A stretch of DNA of 64,000 nucleotides from Enterobacillus tribolii (GTDB lineage: Bacteria; Pseudomonadota; Gammaproteobacteria; Enterobacterales; Enterobacteriaceae): the NCBI RefSeq assembly GCF_003363015.1, contig NZ_QRAP01000005.1, positions 124,001 to 188,000 on the forward strand, read 5' to 3'. Position 1 is the first letter of the stretch. Every line of letters begins with the position of its first letter. Below are positions 44,912 through 56,070 of this stretch, piece after piece. A model generated the notes under the pieces. The model ran no database searches, was not told the DNA's origin, and saw only the letters and a program-made list of their open reading frames with translations. The position numbers were made by a program, and so were the translations under genes.

Positions 44912-47212
44912 ATGTCGACAGGGTTATCCGCGGTTGGATCGCCGTTCAAACGGGTCGATGCCACCGCCAAAGTAACCGGCCGCGCACGCTATACTGACGA
45001 CTGCATCATGCCAGGCATGCGTTACGCAAAATATGTCCGCAGCCCGATTGCCCACGGCTACGTCAGCACCATTGATACCCGCGCTGCGCTGGCGTTGCCC
45101 GGCGTAGACGCCATATTCACCTTTCAGGACGTGCCGGATGTCTGCTTCCCCACCGCCGGTCACGCCTGGTCGCTGGAGCCGGCCAAGCGCGATGTAGCCG
45201 ACCGCCGCCTGCTGACGCGGCATGTCCGCCATTTCGGCGACGGCGTGGCTATCGTCGTCGCGCGTGACGCGCTCACCGCAGAAAAAGCCGCCGCGCTGGT
45301 TGAAGTCAGCTACGAAGAGCTTCCGGTGATAACCGCCGCGGAACAGGCACTGGCGTCGGATGCCGCGGCCATTCATCCCGGCGGCAATCTGCTCAGGCAC
45401 AGCGAAATCCTGGCCAATGAGCCGCAGGAGGCCATCGCCGCGGCAGATCTGCAGCAACATGCCAGCTTCCAGACGCCGGTTATCCAGCATTGTCATATGG
45501 AAGGCGTCACCTGCTTCGCGTATATGGAGCAACCGGATCATATCGTCATTGTTTCCAGTACCCAGATCCCGCAGATCGTACGCCGTACCGTCGCTCAGGC
45601 GCTGGAGCTTCCCTGGTCGAACGTTCGCGTCATCAAGCCTTATATCGGCGGCGGATTTGGCAATAAACAGGACGTGCTGGAAGAACCGATGGCCGCTTTT
45701 CTCACCCTCAAGCTGGGAGGCGCGCCAGTCAAGGTGGAGCTCAGCCGCGAAGAGTGCTTCTTCGCTTCCCGTACCCGCCACGCCTTTAGCGTCGATGCCG
45801 AACTGGGCATGAACCGCGACGGCCATTTGACCGGCTACCGGCTCAATGTGTTATCAAACACCGGCGCTTACGCTTCTCACGGCCATTCCATCGCCTCGGC
45901 AGGGGCCAACAAAATCAGCTATCTCTACCCGCGCAGCGCTTTCGGTTTTGATGCCACGACCTTTTACTCCAATCTTCCCGCCGCCGGCGCCATGCGCGGT
46001 TACGGCGCGCCGCAGGTGGTGTACGCCCTGGAGTGCCTGGTGGATGATGCAGCGGCCGAGCTGGGCCTTGACCCGGTTGACGTACGTCTGCTGAACGTCG
46101 CCCGCTCAGGGGACGTAAACCCGGTTAACCACAAAACCATTTACAGCGCCGGGCTGATCGAATGCCTGCGCAAAGGCCGGGAATTGTTTGAATGGGATGC
46201 GCGTAAGGCGGAGTGCGTCAATCAAACCGGCGACATACGCCGCGGCGTGGGCGTAGCCTGCTTCAGCTACGGCTCCAACACCTATCCGGTCGGCGTAGAA
46301 ATCGCCGGCGCCCGCTTATTGCTGAATCAGGACGGAACGGTCAACCTGCAAATCGGCGCGACGGAGATTGGTCAGGGCTCGGACACCGTTTTCGCGCAGA
46401 TGGCTGCCGAAACGCTGGATATTCCTTTCGAGCATATCCGCGTGATCTCCACCCAGGACACCGACGTTACCGCCTTCGATCCCGGCGCATTCGCTTCGCG
46501 GCAAAGCTACGTTGCCGCACCGGCCGTACGCCAGGCTGCGGCGGAGCTGCGGGGAAAAATTCTGGCGCATGCTTCTGTGATGACCCACAAACCGGTCTGG
46601 AGCCTTACGCTGCTCAACGGCAACGTGGTGCTGGAGAGCTGCCCGGAAGAGGTGGTGATGAGCGTCGGCGATGTTTCCATGCATGCTTATTACCATCAGG
46701 AAATCGGCGGTCAACTGTTGGCGGAGGTCTCACATAAGACCACCAGCAACCCGCCCGCTTTCGGCTGCACCTTTGTGGACGTCAGCGTGGATATACCGCT
46801 GTGCAAAGTCACCATCAACCGTATTATCAATTTGCACGACTCCGGTCGTATCCTGAACCCTCAGCTGGCGGAAGGTCAGGTACACGGCGGTATGGGCATG
46901 GGAATCGGCTGGACGCTGTTCGAAGAGATGATCATCGACGCGAAAAGCGGTGTGGTGCGCAACCCTAATCTGCTGGATTACAAGTTCCCCACCATCCTCG
47001 ATTTGCCCGATCTGGAATGCGCCTTCGTCGAAACTTACGAACCCCAGTCCGCATACGGGCACAAAGCCCTGGGCGAACCACCGATTATCTCGCCGGCTCC
47101 CGCTATCCGTAACGCTATACGCATGGCGACCGGGGTTGCCATCAACACGCTGCCAATGACGCCGAAAACGCTGTATCGCGAATTCGTGCAAGCCGGACTG
47201 ATCGGGGAGTGA
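44912..47212 (+). CDS. xdhA: Xanthine dehydrogenase, molybdenum-binding subunit
   Basis: The 766-residue product holds the molybdopterin active site that oxidises purines such as hypoxanthine and xanthine. It closely resembles E. coli XdhA: GGGFGNKQDVLEEP, GAMRGYGAPQVV, ATEIGQGSDTVFAQ, GAFASRQSYVAAP and the catalytic Glu in GHKALGEPPII. The ATG at 44912 has AAGGAGA 7 nt upstream; the frame is open further upstream without similarity. It is first in xdhABC, here placed between dapB and ispH, unlike E. coli. Substrate identity is by homology only. Confidence 0.92.
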   Translation: MSTGLSAVGSPFKRVDATAKVTGRARYTDDCIMPGMRYAKYVRSPIAHGYVSTIDTRAALALPGVDAIFTFQDVPDVCFPTAGHAWSLEPAKRDVADRRLLTRHVRHFGDGVAIVVARDALTAEKAAALVEVSYEELPVITAAEQALASDAAAIHPGGNLLRHSEILANEPQEAIAAADLQQHASFQTPVIQHCHMEGVTCFAYMEQPDHIVIVSSTQIPQIVRRTVAQALELPWSNVRVIKPYIGGGFGNKQDVLEEPMAAFLTLKLGGAPVKVELSREECFFASRTRHAFSVDAELGMNRDGHLTGYRLNVLSNTGAYASHGHSIASAGANKISYLYPRSAFGFDATTFYSNLPAAGAMRGYGAPQVVYALECLVDDAAAELGLDPVDVRLLNVARSGDVNPVNHKTIYSAGLIECLRKGRELFEWDARKAECVNQTGDIRRGVGVACFSYGSNTYPVGVEIAGARLLLNQDGTVNLQIGATEIGQGSDTVFAQMAAETLDIPFEHIRVISTQDTDVTAFDPGAFASRQSYVAAPAVRQAAAELRGKILAHASVMTHKPVWSLTLLNGNVVLESCPEEVVMSVGDVSMHAYYHQEIGGQLLAEVSHKTTSNPPAFGCTFVDVSVDIPLCKVTINRIINLHDSGRILNPQLAEGQVHGGMGMGIGWTLFEEMIIDAKSGVVRNPNLLDYKFPTILDLPDLECAFVETYEPQSAYGHKALGEPPIISPAPAIRNAIRMATGVAINTLPMTPKTLYREFVQAGLIGE

Positions 47213-47216
47213 CACT

Positions 47217-48095
47217 ATGTACGATATTGAAAGCTACCATCGCGCCCGGGACATCCGCCACGCCGTCGAATTATTGCAGGCGCATCCTCAGGCCCGTCTG
47301 CTGGCCGGCGGCACGGACGTGTTAATTCAGCTGCATCACCTGAATCCCCGTTACCGCCACATCGTGGATATCCACGGATTACCCGAAATGCGCGGCGTCA
47401 CGCTGGATCAGCAGGGCATACTGCGCATCGGCTCAGCCACTACCTTCACCGAAATCATCGAGCATCCTCTGGTGCAACAGCATCTGCCCATGTTAGCGGA
47501 AGCGGCAGCGACCATTGCCGGCCCGCAGATCCGCAACGTCGCGACTTACGGAGGCAATATCTGCAACGGCGCCACCAGCGCCGACTCCGCATCGCCGACC
47601 GTCGCGCTGGAAGCGGAGCTGGAGATCGCCACGCCAGAAGGATTCCGCCATACGTCAATCAACGGCTTTCACACCGGGCCGGGCAAAGTGGCGCTGGAAC
47701 AGGGCGAGGTGGTGACGGCTTTCCTGTTCAGGCCGGAAAATTACCGTAACGCCGGCAGCGCCTATGTGAAATATGCCATGCGCGACGCAATGGATATCGC
47801 CACTATCGGCTGCTCCGCGTTATGCCGCATCGAAAACGGCCGGTTCCGCGAGCTGAAGCTGGCTTACGGCGTCGCGGCCCCCACGCCGGTGCGCTGCCCG
47901 CATGCCGAGCAGGCCGCCATTAACCAACCGCTCACCCGGCAAACACTGGCATTCATCAGCGAGGCCGTTGAACAGGATGTCTCCCCGCGCTCATCCTGGC
48001 GTGCGGAAAAAGATTTCCGTCTGCACCTGATCCGCACACTGGCGCAAAGGGTCGTAACCCTGGCCGTACAGCGTGCCGGAGGAGAAATCGTATGA
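47217..48095 (+). CDS. xdhB: Xanthine dehydrogenase, FAD-binding subunit
   Basis: XdhB carries FAD and passes electrons from the iron-sulfur centres to NAD. The 292-residue length equals E. coli XdhB. The FAD-binding motifs [14 protein letters not shown] and the [18 protein letters not shown] stretch are clear. It starts 4 bp after xdhA and ends in an ATGA overlap with xdhC. Confidence 0.92.
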   Translation: MYDIESYHRARDIRHAVELLQAHPQARLLAGGTDVLIQLHHLNPRYRHIVDIHGLPEMRGVTLDQQGILRIGSATTFTEIIEHPLVQQHLPMLAEAAATIAGPQIRNVATYGGNICNGATSADSASPTVALEAELEIATPEGFRHTSINGFHTGPGKVALEQGEVVTAFLFRPENYRNAGSAYVKYAMRDAMDIATIGCSALCRIENGRFRELKLAYGVAAPTPVRCPHAEQAAINQPLTRQTLAFISEAVEQDVSPRSSWRAEKDFRLHLIRTLAQRVVTLAVQRAGGEIV

Positions 48096-48613
48096 ATAAA
48101 AGAGAATGGGTCGACATCCGCTGCGATATTAACGGAAAGTGGCATGAATTTACCGTATCTCCGGCAATGTCGCTGATGGAACTGCTGCGCGAGGAAGGGC
48201 TGACCAGCGTGAAGCAGGGATGCGGCGTCGGCGAGTGCGGCGCCTGTACGGTACTGATTGACGGCGTCGCTACCGACAGCTGTCTGTATCTGGCTCTCTG
48301 GGCGGACGGAAAACAGGTACGAACCGTGGAAGGAGAATGCCGGAACGGCGAAATATCGAAGGTTCAGCGGGCCTACGTTGAAGCCGGAGCCGTACAGTGC
48401 GGGTTCTGCACACCGGGGCTGGTTATGGCAACCACCGCCCTGCTGGCAAAACGCCCCGGCAGGCCGCTGACCGCTCAGGAGATCAGGCGCGGGCTGGCAG
48501 GCAACTTATGCCGTTGTACTGGCTATCAGATGGTAGTGCGGGCGGTAGAACAATGTCAGACAGAACAATATCAGGCAGAACAACGTCAGTCAGATGAGGA
48601 ACAACAAGCGTAA
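48092..48613 (+). CDS. xdhC: Xanthine dehydrogenase, 2Fe-2S subunit
   Basis: The 173-residue product binds two 2Fe-2S clusters: a plant-ferredoxin type ([16 protein letters not shown]) and a helical-domain type (QCGFCTPG with NLCRCTGYQ). It carries electrons from the Mo centre to XdhB. E. coli XdhC has 159 residues; the extra length is a Gln/Glu-rich C-terminal tail encoded by short tandem repeats (48548-48592). It overlaps xdhB by 4 nt and is followed by a strong terminator. Confidence 0.92.
   Translation: MNKREWVDIRCDINGKWHEFTVSPAMSLMELLREEGLTSVKQGCGVGECGACTVLIDGVATDSCLYLALWADGKQVRTVEGECRNGEISKVQRAYVEAGAVQCGFCTPGLVMATTALLAKRPGRPLTAQEIRRGLAGNLCRCTGYQMVVRAVEQCQTEQYQAEQRQSDEEQQA
48548..48592 (+). 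repeat. Three imperfect 15-bp tandem repeats in the 3' end of xdhC
   Basis: Three consecutive 15-bp units of the form GAACAATRTCAGNCA encode repeated Glu-Gln-x-Gln-x residues in the XdhC tail. They keep the reading frame and lie outside the iron-sulfur domains. Such repeats can expand or shrink by slippage. Confidence 0.75.
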
Positions 48614-48625
48614 TACGCGCAGTAT

Positions 48626-48660
48626 TATCAGGCGGCGGTTTTCGTTTCCGCCGCCTGATA
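48626..48660. terminator. Bidirectional-type hairpin between xdhC and ispH
   Basis: A perfect 13-bp stem (TATCAGGCGGCGG / CCGCCGCCTGATA) with a 9-nt T-rich loop lies between the converging ends of xdhC (48613) and ispH (48665). It has no long T-tail, but its strength and position suit termination from either side. Confidence 0.7.
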
Positions 48661-48664
48661 TGCG

Positions 48665-49618
48665 TTAGTCGACCCGCTTGACTTCAACACGCAGCTCTTT
48701 CGGTACTTCAAACACGATGTTTTCTTCCCTGCCGTTCATCTCCAGCGCATCTTCCCCGCCCAATTCACGCAGACGGTGAATGACGTCCTGAACCAGCACA
48801 TCGGGCGCCGATGCACCGGCAGTAACGCCAACGCAACCTACGCCAACCAGCCAGGATTCCTGAATATCCACTGCGGAATCAATCAGATAGGCCGGCTTAC
48901 CCACCCGCTGGGCCAGCTCGGCCAGACGGTTGGAGTTAGAGGAGTTCTTCGACCCCACCACCAGCACCACGTCTGCTTCCGCCGCCAGATTACGCACCGC
49001 TTCCTGACGGTTGGTCGTGGCGTAGCAGATGTCGTCTTTGCGCGGCCCGATGATCTTTGGGAAACGCCGGCGCAGCGCATCAATCACGTCGGAAGTATCG
49101 TCTACGGACAGCGTGGTTTGGGTCATGAAACACAGGTTGTTTTCATTTTTTACCCGCAGCGCCCAAACATCCTCTGGCGACTCAACCAGGTACATTCCGC
49201 CTTCCGCGTTGCTGTACTGGCCCATCGTGCCTTCTACTTCCGGATGGCCGGCATGGCCGATCAGGATCGCTTCGGTTCCCTTGCGGCTGGCGCGGGCGAC
49301 CTCCATATGCACTTTGGTCACCAGCGGGCAGGTGGCGTCAAACAACATCGTCAGATTACGCGCTCTGGCCTCGGCGCGCACCGCCTGAGAAACCCCGTGT
49401 GCGGAGAAAATCAGGATAGCGTTATCCGGCACCTCGCTGATCTGCTCAATGAACACCGCGCCGCTCGCCCGTAGGCTGTCCACGACGTAACGGTTATGCA
49501 CCACTTCATGACGCACATAAATCGGCGCGCCGTAAATTTCCAGCGCGCGCTCAACGATACTGATCGCCCGGTCAACACCGGCGCAGAAGCCGCGCGGATT
49601 AGCCAGCAGGATTTGCAT
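48665..49618 (-). CDS. ispH: 4-hydroxy-3-methylbut-2-enyl diphosphate reductase
   Basis: IspH makes IPP and DMAPP in the last step of the MEP isoprenoid pathway, using an iron-sulfur cluster. The 317-residue product has the three cluster cysteines in [22 protein letters not shown] and [12 protein letters not shown], with the [10 protein letters not shown] segment near the substrate. The ATG at 49618 ([12 protein letters not shown]) matches E. coli; the longer frame lies inside fkpB. It overlaps fkpB by 20 nt. Confidence 0.96.
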   Translation of the reverse strand: MQILLANPRGFCAGVDRAISIVERALEIYGAPIYVRHEVVHNRYVVDSLRASGAVFIEQISEVPDNAILIFSAHGVSQAVRAEARARNLTMLFDATCPLVTKVHMEVARASRKGTEAILIGHAGHPEVEGTMGQYSNAEGGMYLVESPEDVWALRVKNENNLCFMTQTTLSVDDTSDVIDALRRRFPKIIGPRKDDICYATTNRQEAVRNLAAEADVVLVVGSKNSSNSNRLAELAQRVGKPAYLIDSAVDIQESWLVGVGCVGVTAGASAPDVLVQDVIHRLRELGGEDALEMNGREENIVFEVPKELRVEVKRVD

Positions 49619-50069
49619 CAACAGCCCCTTGCTGCGGGTCAATTTCCAGCACTTCGAGGTCGAACGTGACCGGATGCCCCGCCAGCGGATGGTTAAAATC
49701 AACGGTGATGGAATCGCCGGTCACATCGCGTACGATGCCCGGCATCTCACTGCCATCCATTGCGGTAAACAACATAATGGTGCCCGCTTCCGGCACGCCG
49801 GTTTCAGCAAAATCGCGCGGCAGAAAGTACTGAAGCAGATCCGGATTTTTGTCGCCAAACGCGTCCTGCGGTTGCAGAGTGAACCGGGTTTTCTCCCCCG
49901 GCTTCAACCCATGCAGATGCTGTTCCAGCGCCGGCGACAGACTGCCGTCGCCCAGGCGGAACAACGCCGGCTTGCCCGATGCGTGTGTAGACTCAGCCTG
50001 AGTGCCGTCTTCCAGCATCAGGGTGAAATGCACCAGCACCGCGCTGTCGTGTTGTACCTGTTCAGTCAT
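49599..50069 (-). CDS. fkpB: FKBP-type peptidyl-prolyl isomerase (SlpA-like)
   Basis: The 156-residue protein (E. coli 149) is a small SlyD/SlpA-type FKBP that may fold new proteins at the ribosome. It begins with an FKBP half ([18 protein letters not shown]), has an inserted flap (IF) domain, and returns to the FKBP fold ([18 protein letters not shown]). It lies in the conserved run ribF-ileS-lspA-fkpB-ispH, overlapping lspA by 4 nt and ispH by 20 nt. Confidence 0.94.
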   Translation of the reverse strand: MTEQVQHDSAVLVHFTLMLEDGTQAESTHASGKPALFRLGDGSLSPALEQHLHGLKPGEKTRFTLQPQDAFGDKNPDLLQYFLPRDFAETGVPEAGTIMLFTAMDGSEMPGIVRDVTGDSITVDFNHPLAGHPVTFDLEVLEIDPQQGAVDANPAG

Positions 50070-50563
50070 GCGGTTTGTCCTTTCTTATTGGGCAGAAAGC
50101 CTTCCAGCACCACCAGCGCGGCGCCGATACAGATTGCAGTATCCGCCAGGTTAAAGGTGGCGAAATGCCAGTTGCCCACGTAGAAATCGATCATATCGAC
50201 CACAAAACCGTGCCACAGGCGATCGAATAAATTCCCCAGCGCCCCGCCGATAATCAGCGCATAAGCGATGTTATTCAGCTTTTGCTTCGCCGCGCCGCGA
50301 TACATCATCACCAGCAGCAGCACGCAAATACCGATGGCGATGGCGGCAAAGAACCAGCGCTGCCATCCCCCTTTGTCCGCCAGGAAGCTGAATGCCGCAC
50401 CATAGTTACGCGCATAGTGCAGGTTCAGCGACGGAAAAAGCGGAACGGTTTCCCCCAGCATGAAATGCTGGAGGACCAGGTACTTACTGCCCAGATCGAC
50501 GATCAAAACCACGACCACCAGCCACAGCCAGCGCAATCCGGTTGAACAGAGTGGTTTACCCAT
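50066..50563 (-). CDS. lspA: Prolipoprotein signal peptidase
   Basis: LspA cuts the signal peptide from lipid-modified prolipoproteins in the inner membrane; globomycin blocks it. The 165-residue protein has four membrane helices and the two catalytic aspartates in [13 protein letters not shown] and [18 protein letters not shown]-type sequence. It starts in a TAATG overlap with the ileS stop and overlaps fkpB by 4 nt. Confidence 0.96.
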   Translation of the reverse strand: MGKPLCSTGLRWLWLVVVVLIVDLGSKYLVLQHFMLGETVPLFPSLNLHYARNYGAAFSFLADKGGWQRWFFAAIAIGICVLLLVMMYRGAAKQKLNNIAYALIIGGALGNLFDRLWHGFVVDMIDFYVGNWHFATFNLADTAICIGAALVVLEGFLPNKKGQTA

Positions 50564-53412
50564 TATGCAAACTTACGCTCTTCACCGTTACCGGCTACGT
50601 TGGTGACACAGCGCGGGCACAGCGCCGGGTGAGCCGCATCCTGACCAATCTCGGTGGAGTAGTGCCAGCAGCGCGGGCATTTCTCGCCTTCCGCTTTGCT
50701 CAGGCCGACCTTCAGGCCGCGCAGCAGCTCGCTCTGCACGGCATCGGCCGGCGCGTGCTCCAGCGTGTCCACCTTCGCCTGAGAGGTGATCAGCACGAAA
50801 CGCAGCTCATCTTGTAAGCTGGTCAACTGAGTACGCAGCGCCTCTTCGGCATACAGCGTAACCCCGGCTTCCAGCGAGCTGCCCACACGCTTCTCGTTAC
50901 GCGCCTGCTCAATAACCTTGTTCACTTCACCGCGAACTTTCAGCAGATCGTTCCAGAAGGCGTCGTTCAGCGCTTCCGTCGGCGATAAGCCGAACAGGCC
51001 GTCATACCACTCTTCGGTAAAGACGTACTGCGCACGCTCGCCCGGCAGGTAGCCCCAGATTTCATCGGCGGTAAACGACATAATCGGCGCCATCCAGCGC
51101 ACCAGCGCTTCGGCAATATGGTACAACGCGGTCTGACAGCTGCGGCGTGCCACGCTGTCCGCCTTGGCGGTGTACTGGCGATCTTTGATGATATCCAGAT
51201 AGAAGGAGCCCATTTCCACCGAGCAGAACTGCATCAGACGTTGTACCACTTCATGGAAATCGTAATTTTCATACGCCGCGACGATCGCCGCCTGCGCTTC
51301 CTGTGCCTTGCCTACGGCCCAGCGATCCAGCACCACCATCTCTTCCGGCTTAACCTGATGCTGTTTGGGATCAAACCCGTTCAGGTTAGCCAGCAGGAAG
51401 CGGGCTGTGTTGCGGATACGACGGTAAGCGTCGGCAGAACGGCGCAGGATCTCATCAGATACCGCGATCTCGCCGGTGTAGTCGGTAGAGGCGATCCACA
51501 GACGCAGGATATCGCCACCGAGCTTATCCATCACTTCCTGCGGATTGATGACGTTGCCGATGGACTTGGACATCTTGCGGCCCTGACCGTCCACGGTGAA
51601 GCCGTGCGTCAGCACCTGGCGGTAAGGCGCTTTGCCTTTCATTGCCACGGAGATCATCAGCGAAGACATAAACCAACCGCGGTGCTGGTCGGAACCTTCC
51701 AGATACATATCCGCCGCATGACCGCCGAACTCCGGGCGCGCGTCCACCACGGAGAAGCTGGTTGATCCGGAATCGAACCAGACGTCCAGCGTATCCGGTA
51801 CTTTTTCGTATTGTTCGGCTTCAGCGCCCAGCAGATCCTTAGGATCAAGATCCCACCAGGCCTGGATGCCCGCTTTCTCAACGCGTTTAGCAACTTCTTC
51901 CATCAGTTCCGTGGTGCGCGGATGCAGCTCCTGCGTGTCTTTATGCACGAACATCGCCATCGGCGTGCCCCAGGTACGCTGACGAGAGATACACCAGTCA
52001 GGGCGGTTCGCTACCATGGATTCAATACGCGCTTTACCCCAGGCCGGGATCCAGCCGCTCAGGTTCTGATCGCGCAGGCCGTCTTGTTCAATGCGTTCGA
52101 TCTCTTCCAGCGACTGCTTGCGCAGCCCTTTTTGATCCATGCTGATGAACCATTGCGGCGTTGCGCGGAAGATGATCGGCGTTTTGTGACGCCAGCAGTG
52201 CGGGTAGCTGTGCAGCAATTTTTCTACGTGCAGCAGGGCGCCGCGCTCACGCAGCAGCTCAACGATGGCGTCGTTGGCCTTGAACACGAACATGCCGTCC
52301 AGCGCCGGGTAAGTACCGGGCAGGAAGCAGCCGTCTGCGCCAACCGGGTTAGCCGTTTCCAGACCGTATTTCTGACCGATAACGTAGTCGTCCGGGCCGT
52401 GGCCCGGCGCGGTGTGCACGGCACCGGTGCCTGCGTCGAGGGTGACGTGTTCACCCAGTACCACGGGAACATCGAATCCCATAAACGGGTGGACGAAACG
52501 TTGCAGTTCCAGATCGGCGCCTTTGCAGCTGCTCAGTACCGCCCAATGCGTCACACCGGCACGCTTCATGACGCTTTCTACCAGCTCGGCGGCCAGGATC
52601 AGGCATTCGCCATCGATCTGCACCAGTTGGTACTCGAATTCCGGATGCAGGGAGATCGCACGGTTCGCCGGCAGGGTCCACGGCGTGGTAGTCCAGATAA
52701 CCAGAGAAACCGGGCCTTCAACCTCTCGCACGTCAAATTTGGCCAGCACTTCGGCCTTGTTCAGCGCGGCAAAACGCACGTCAATGGAAGGCGACGTTTT
52801 GTCGTAATACTCTACTTCGGCTTCCGCCAGCGAGGAACGGCAATCTACGCACCAGTGAACCGGCTTCGCCCCTTTCAGCAGGTGGCCGTTATCGACGATT
52901 TTCGCCAGCGCGCGGATGATGTTGGCTTCGGTGTCATAGGCCATCGTCAGGTACGGACGTTCCCAGTCACCCAGCACGCCCAGGCGTTTAAAGCCGGCTT
53001 TCTGCTCGGCGATTTGCTCGGCAGCGTACTTGCGGCACTGCTCGCGGAACTCCGCGGCGCTGTATTTCTCGCCCGGTTTACCGATCAGTTGCTCAACTTT
53101 GAGTTCGATCGGCAGTCCGTGACAGTCCCAGCCGGGGACGTACGGCGAGTCGAACCCCGCCAGTCCTTTGGACTTCACGATAATGTCTTTCAGAATCTTG
53201 TTGACCGAGTGACCAATGTGAATGCTACCGTTCGCATACGGAGGGCCGTCGTGCAAAATGAACGTTTTTTTACCTTTCTTAGCATTACGAATAATCCCGT
53301 ACAGATCCTGTTCATACCAACGTTGCAGCATGCCAGGTTCGCGCTTGGCGAGATCGCCGCGCATCGGGAACCCTGTTTCCGGCAAATTCAGGGTGTTTTT
53401 ATAGTCACTCAT
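50563..53412 (-). CDS. ileS: Isoleucyl-tRNA synthetase
   Basis: IleRS charges tRNA-Ile and edits valine. The 949-residue product (E. coli 938) has the class I HIGH motif in [11 protein letters not shown], the large editing domain (about 180-400), KMSKS in [10 protein letters not shown], an anticodon-binding helical domain, and a C-terminal zinc site (CPRCWH and CPRCVTN). It sits 50 bp after ribF in the conserved operon. Confidence 0.97.
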   Translation of the reverse strand: MSDYKNTLNLPETGFPMRGDLAKREPGMLQRWYEQDLYGIIRNAKKGKKTFILHDGPPYANGSIHIGHSVNKILKDIIVKSKGLAGFDSPYVPGWDCHGLPIELKVEQLIGKPGEKYSAAEFREQCRKYAAEQIAEQKAGFKRLGVLGDWERPYLTMAYDTEANIIRALAKIVDNGHLLKGAKPVHWCVDCRSSLAEAEVEYYDKTSPSIDVRFAALNKAEVLAKFDVREVEGPVSLVIWTTTPWTLPANRAISLHPEFEYQLVQIDGECLILAAELVESVMKRAGVTHWAVLSSCKGADLELQRFVHPFMGFDVPVVLGEHVTLDAGTGAVHTAPGHGPDDYVIGQKYGLETANPVGADGCFLPGTYPALDGMFVFKANDAIVELLRERGALLHVEKLLHSYPHCWRHKTPIIFRATPQWFISMDQKGLRKQSLEEIERIEQDGLRDQNLSGWIPAWGKARIESMVANRPDWCISRQRTWGTPMAMFVHKDTQELHPRTTELMEEVAKRVEKAGIQAWWDLDPKDLLGAEAEQYEKVPDTLDVWFDSGSTSFSVVDARPEFGGHAADMYLEGSDQHRGWFMSSLMISVAMKGKAPYRQVLTHGFTVDGQGRKMSKSIGNVINPQEVMDKLGGDILRLWIASTDYTGEIAVSDEILRRSADAYRRIRNTARFLLANLNGFDPKQHQVKPEEMVVLDRWAVGKAQEAQAAIVAAYENYDFHEVVQRLMQFCSVEMGSFYLDIIKDRQYTAKADSVARRSCQTALYHIAEALVRWMAPIMSFTADEIWGYLPGERAQYVFTEEWYDGLFGLSPTEALNDAFWNDLLKVRGEVNKVIEQARNEKRVGSSLEAGVTLYAEEALRTQLTSLQDELRFVLITSQAKVDTLEHAPADAVQSELLRGLKVGLSKAEGEKCPRCWHYSTEIGQDAAHPALCPRCVTNVAGNGEERKFA

Positions 53413-53462
53413 CAGATTATTGGTTCCGTGTTCGGTAGAGATTAGGGGCCCGTCGACAGGCC

Positions 53463-54401
53463 CTACACCGGTACCGGCAACCCGAAAAACGTCCGGGCGG
53501 CCAGCACATCTTTGGCGATCTGCTGCTTGAGTTCATCAAGCGAGGCAAACCGCTGTTCACTGCGCAATTTTGCGCGCAACACCACTTCTATGTGGTGCCC
53601 GTACAGGTCCATCGTGACATCCAACACATGGACCTCCAGTTGCTGGCGTACGCCAGCCACCGTCGGGCGAGTACCGATATTCGCCACACCCGGTAGCGGT
53701 AACGGCCCCAGCCCATAAACTTCCACGGCGTAAACCCCCTTCACCGGCGCCACCAGGCGCTTCATCGGCAGGTTGGCCGTGGGAAAACCGATCGTTCTGC
53801 CCAGCTCGTCGCCGTGCACCACGCGTCCGGTGACGCTGTAGGGGCGGCCCAGCAGGGTTTGCGCAGTTTGCAGATCGTCCTCACGCAATGCCCGGCGGAT
53901 CGCCGTGCTGCTGATGCGGGTGCCGCAGTCACAGAAGCTGTCAGTGTTCGTCACCGCGAATCCCAGCGCTTCGCCGTCGCGCCTGAGCAAGTCATAATCG
54001 CCCTTACGTCCGGCGCCGAAACGGAAATCGTCGCCGACGGCGACGTACTTCACGCCCAGCTTATCCACCAGCAGGCGGGTGACGAAATCCTGCGCTTCTA
54101 TTGAGGCGAACTCCCGGTTAAAACGCACGCACAGCAGGTAATCCACCCCGGCTTCCGCCAGGTATTTACACTTGTCGCGCAACCGCGTCAGGCGGGCCGG
54201 CGCTTTATCAGGGGCAAAGAACTCCAGCGGTTGCGGTTCGAAAATCATCACCGTCACCGGTAGCCCAAGACGTTTTCCCTGCTGCTTCAGGTTGGCTAAT
54301 AACGCCTGATGCCCGCGGTGCACGCCGTCGAAGTTGCCGATAGTCAGTACGCAACCGCGATGACGCGCCCGTATATTATGAATGCCGCGAATTAGCTCCA
54401 T
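53463..54401 (-). CDS. ribF: Bifunctional riboflavin kinase / FAD synthetase
   Basis: RibF phosphorylates riboflavin to FMN and adenylates it to FAD. The 312-residue product has an N-terminal FMN adenylyltransferase with [14 protein letters not shown] and [10 protein letters not shown], and a C-terminal kinase with [11 protein letters not shown]. It is the first gene of ribF-ileS-lspA-fkpB-ispH and is divergent from rpsT, with 402 bp between them. Confidence 0.96.
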   Translation of the reverse strand: MELIRGIHNIRARHRGCVLTIGNFDGVHRGHQALLANLKQQGKRLGLPVTVMIFEPQPLEFFAPDKAPARLTRLRDKCKYLAEAGVDYLLCVRFNREFASIEAQDFVTRLLVDKLGVKYVAVGDDFRFGAGRKGDYDLLRRDGEALGFAVTNTDSFCDCGTRISSTAIRRALREDDLQTAQTLLGRPYSVTGRVVHGDELGRTIGFPTANLPMKRLVAPVKGVYAVEVYGLGPLPLPGVANIGTRPTVAGVRQQLEVHVLDVTMDLYGHHIEVVLRAKLRSEQRFASLDELKQQIAKDVLAARTFFGLPVPV

Positions 54402-54726
54402 AGCTGGCTCAAAACAGTGGAAATCGGCGGATTATACCTTGTACAACGACTAAGGTTAACCGGCGATTTATACCCGGAGGATTTCAGGCCGCACAACGCG
54501 CCCTGAGGCGCCGGGTATCGTAAGTTTAAGGGATTACGCCACCATACCGGAGTTATGCGTGCGACGGAACCTTTTACACACGATTTTCCGGTCAATTTAA
54601 ACCGCGCCGCGCTGACTAAAAATCGCGTTAAAAAGGTGTATTCCGCGGCACAAAGCTGGTAAAATCTCGCGCCATCACAACACACGAGTGTCGTTCGTAC
54701 AAACGGCGCTTATTTGCACAAATCCA
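54402..54726. other. Intergenic region between ribF and the rpsT promoter
   Basis: Some 325 bp between the divergent ribF and rpsT. It should hold the ribF operon promoter and any upstream rpsT promoter. An open minus-strand frame here has no ribosome-binding site or recognisable similarity, so I see no gene in it. Confidence 0.5.
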
Positions 54727-54755
54727 TTGACAAGTGAAGGCTAAAAGGGCATATT
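54727..54755 (+). promoter_or_regulatory. rpsT promoter (P2-like)
   Basis: A consensus -35 TTGACA (54727-54732) and a -10 CATATT (54750-54755) are separated by exactly 17 bp. This places the transcript start near 54762 and gives a leader of about 42 nt. It resembles the main rpsT promoter of E. coli. Confidence 0.85.
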
Positions 54756-54803
54756 CCTCGGCCTTTGAATTGTTCTCATAGAAAATATTTTGGGAGTTGG
54801 ACC

Positions 54804-55067
54804 TTGGCTAATATCAAGTCAGCTAAGAAACGCGCCGTTCAATCTGAGAAACGCCGCAAGCACAACGCTAGCCGCCGTTCCATGATGCGTACTTTCATCA
54901 AGAAAGTATACGCGGCGATCGCAGCAGGTGACAAAGCCGCTGCTCAGGAAGCTTTCACCACAATGCAGCCGATCGTGGACCGCCAGGCAAGCAAAGGCCT
55001 GATCCACAAAAACAAGGCCGCTCGTCATAAAGCGAACCTGACCGCTCAGATCAACGCAATGCAGTAA
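54804..55067 (+). CDS. rpsT: 30S ribosomal protein S20
   Basis: S20 is a helical 16S rRNA-binding protein of the small subunit. The 87 residues match E. coli length: [20 protein letters not shown] at the start and [16 protein letters not shown] at the end. The start is TTG at 54804 with GGGAG 7 nt upstream, as in E. coli, where the rare start takes part in autoregulation. The frame is open upstream to an ATG at 54765, but that would add residues no S20 has. Confidence 0.97.
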   Translation: MANIKSAKKRAVQSEKRRKHNASRRSMMRTFIKKVYAAIAAGDKAAAQEAFTTMQPIVDRQASKGLIHKNKAARHKANLTAQINAMQ

Positions 55068-55085
55068 TGCGCTGTGTGCATCTGT

Positions 55086-55113
55086 AAAAAAACCGGCTTC
55101 CGCCGGTTTTTTT
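55086..55113 (+). terminator. rpsT terminator
   Basis: AAAAAAACCGGC-TTCC-GCCGGTTTTTTT follows the rpsT stop by about 20 nt. It has a GC stem flanked by an A-run and a T-run, so it can end transcripts from both rpsT and the convergent nhaR. Confidence 0.93.
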
Positions 55114-55138
55114 ATGGGTAAAATCGCCGCCGGAAGGC

Positions 55139-56041
55139 TCAGCGGAGAAACAGCGCCGAGAAATCTTTGTTACATACCCGCTGTACCGCCGGATGCTGGA
55201 TCATACGTTCGGCAAAAATCACGTAGTATTCCTCCTGCACGTTGTCGAGGCGCCCCAGTTCGTGGATTTGCTCTGACTCTCCCCCGTACATCTCTGTGGC
55301 ATACAGCGAAGGCGCCACGAAAATGGCGTTATGCGATGCGCCAAAGGCCTTCATCAGCGCCGCATCGTCAAATTCTCCCAGAATCTTCACCTGCAGCCCC
55401 TGACTGTTAAACCAGTTCAGCAATTTGCGCCCCAGCATGGAGCGCCGCCCCGGAATCAGCAGCTTACGCTGTTCCAGGCAGGCGGGAAAAGGCAACTCCG
55501 GCAACGGACGGCGGCAAAAGAAACTAATGCCGCACTCGCCCAGCTTCACGGAAAACAAACCTTCCTGCTGGCTCGAATCCACCGGGCAGTCAGACAGAAT
55601 CATGTCCAGCTTATGCTGGCTCAGTTGTTCCAGCAGCAGCTCATGGGTCGATTCAAAGCAGCGCAAATGAATCTGCTCGTTGTCCTGCAATGCCGTTTCC
55701 AGCACCTGGCTGACCAAACGCTTCGACAACGCGTCCGCGACGCCGACGTCAAACAGCAGGCTGGAGTCTTTGCGGTAATTAACGATGTCCTGCATTTCCT
55801 GGCTGAGCGTAAACATACGGTCGGCATAACGGAACACCAGTTGCCCCAATTCAGAAGGCACAAGCCCCCGGCCCTGGCGGCGAAACAGTTTTCCGCCCAG
55901 GCGCTCTTCCAGGGACTTAATCTGACCGGTGATAGTTTGCGGCGTCAGAAACAAGGCCTCGGCCGCCCCGACCACCGACCCTTCCCGGCATACCTGCCAA
56001 AAATAGTATAAATGATTGAAATTGATGTGCGCTGAATGCAA
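55139..56041 (-). CDS. nhaR: LysR-family regulator of nhaA
   Basis: NhaR activates nhaA in response to sodium. The 300-residue product (E. coli 301) has the LysR helix-turn-helix near the N-terminus ([20 protein letters not shown] and [16 protein letters not shown]) and a C-terminal sensor domain. It lies 29 bp after nhaA, in the same nhaA-nhaR order as E. coli. Confidence 0.95.
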   Translation of the reverse strand: MHSAHINFNHLYYFWQVCREGSVVGAAEALFLTPQTITGQIKSLEERLGGKLFRRQGRGLVPSELGQLVFRYADRMFTLSQEMQDIVNYRKDSSLLFDVGVADALSKRLVSQVLETALQDNEQIHLRCFESTHELLLEQLSQHKLDMILSDCPVDSSQQEGLFSVKLGECGISFFCRRPLPELPFPACLEQRKLLIPGRRSMLGRKLLNWFNSQGLQVKILGEFDDAALMKAFGASHNAIFVAPSLYATEMYGGESEQIHELGRLDNVQEEYYVIFAERMIQHPAVQRVCNKDFSALFLR

Positions 56042-56070
56042 TTTTATTGTTCTCTCTTTTGGTGACGCTA

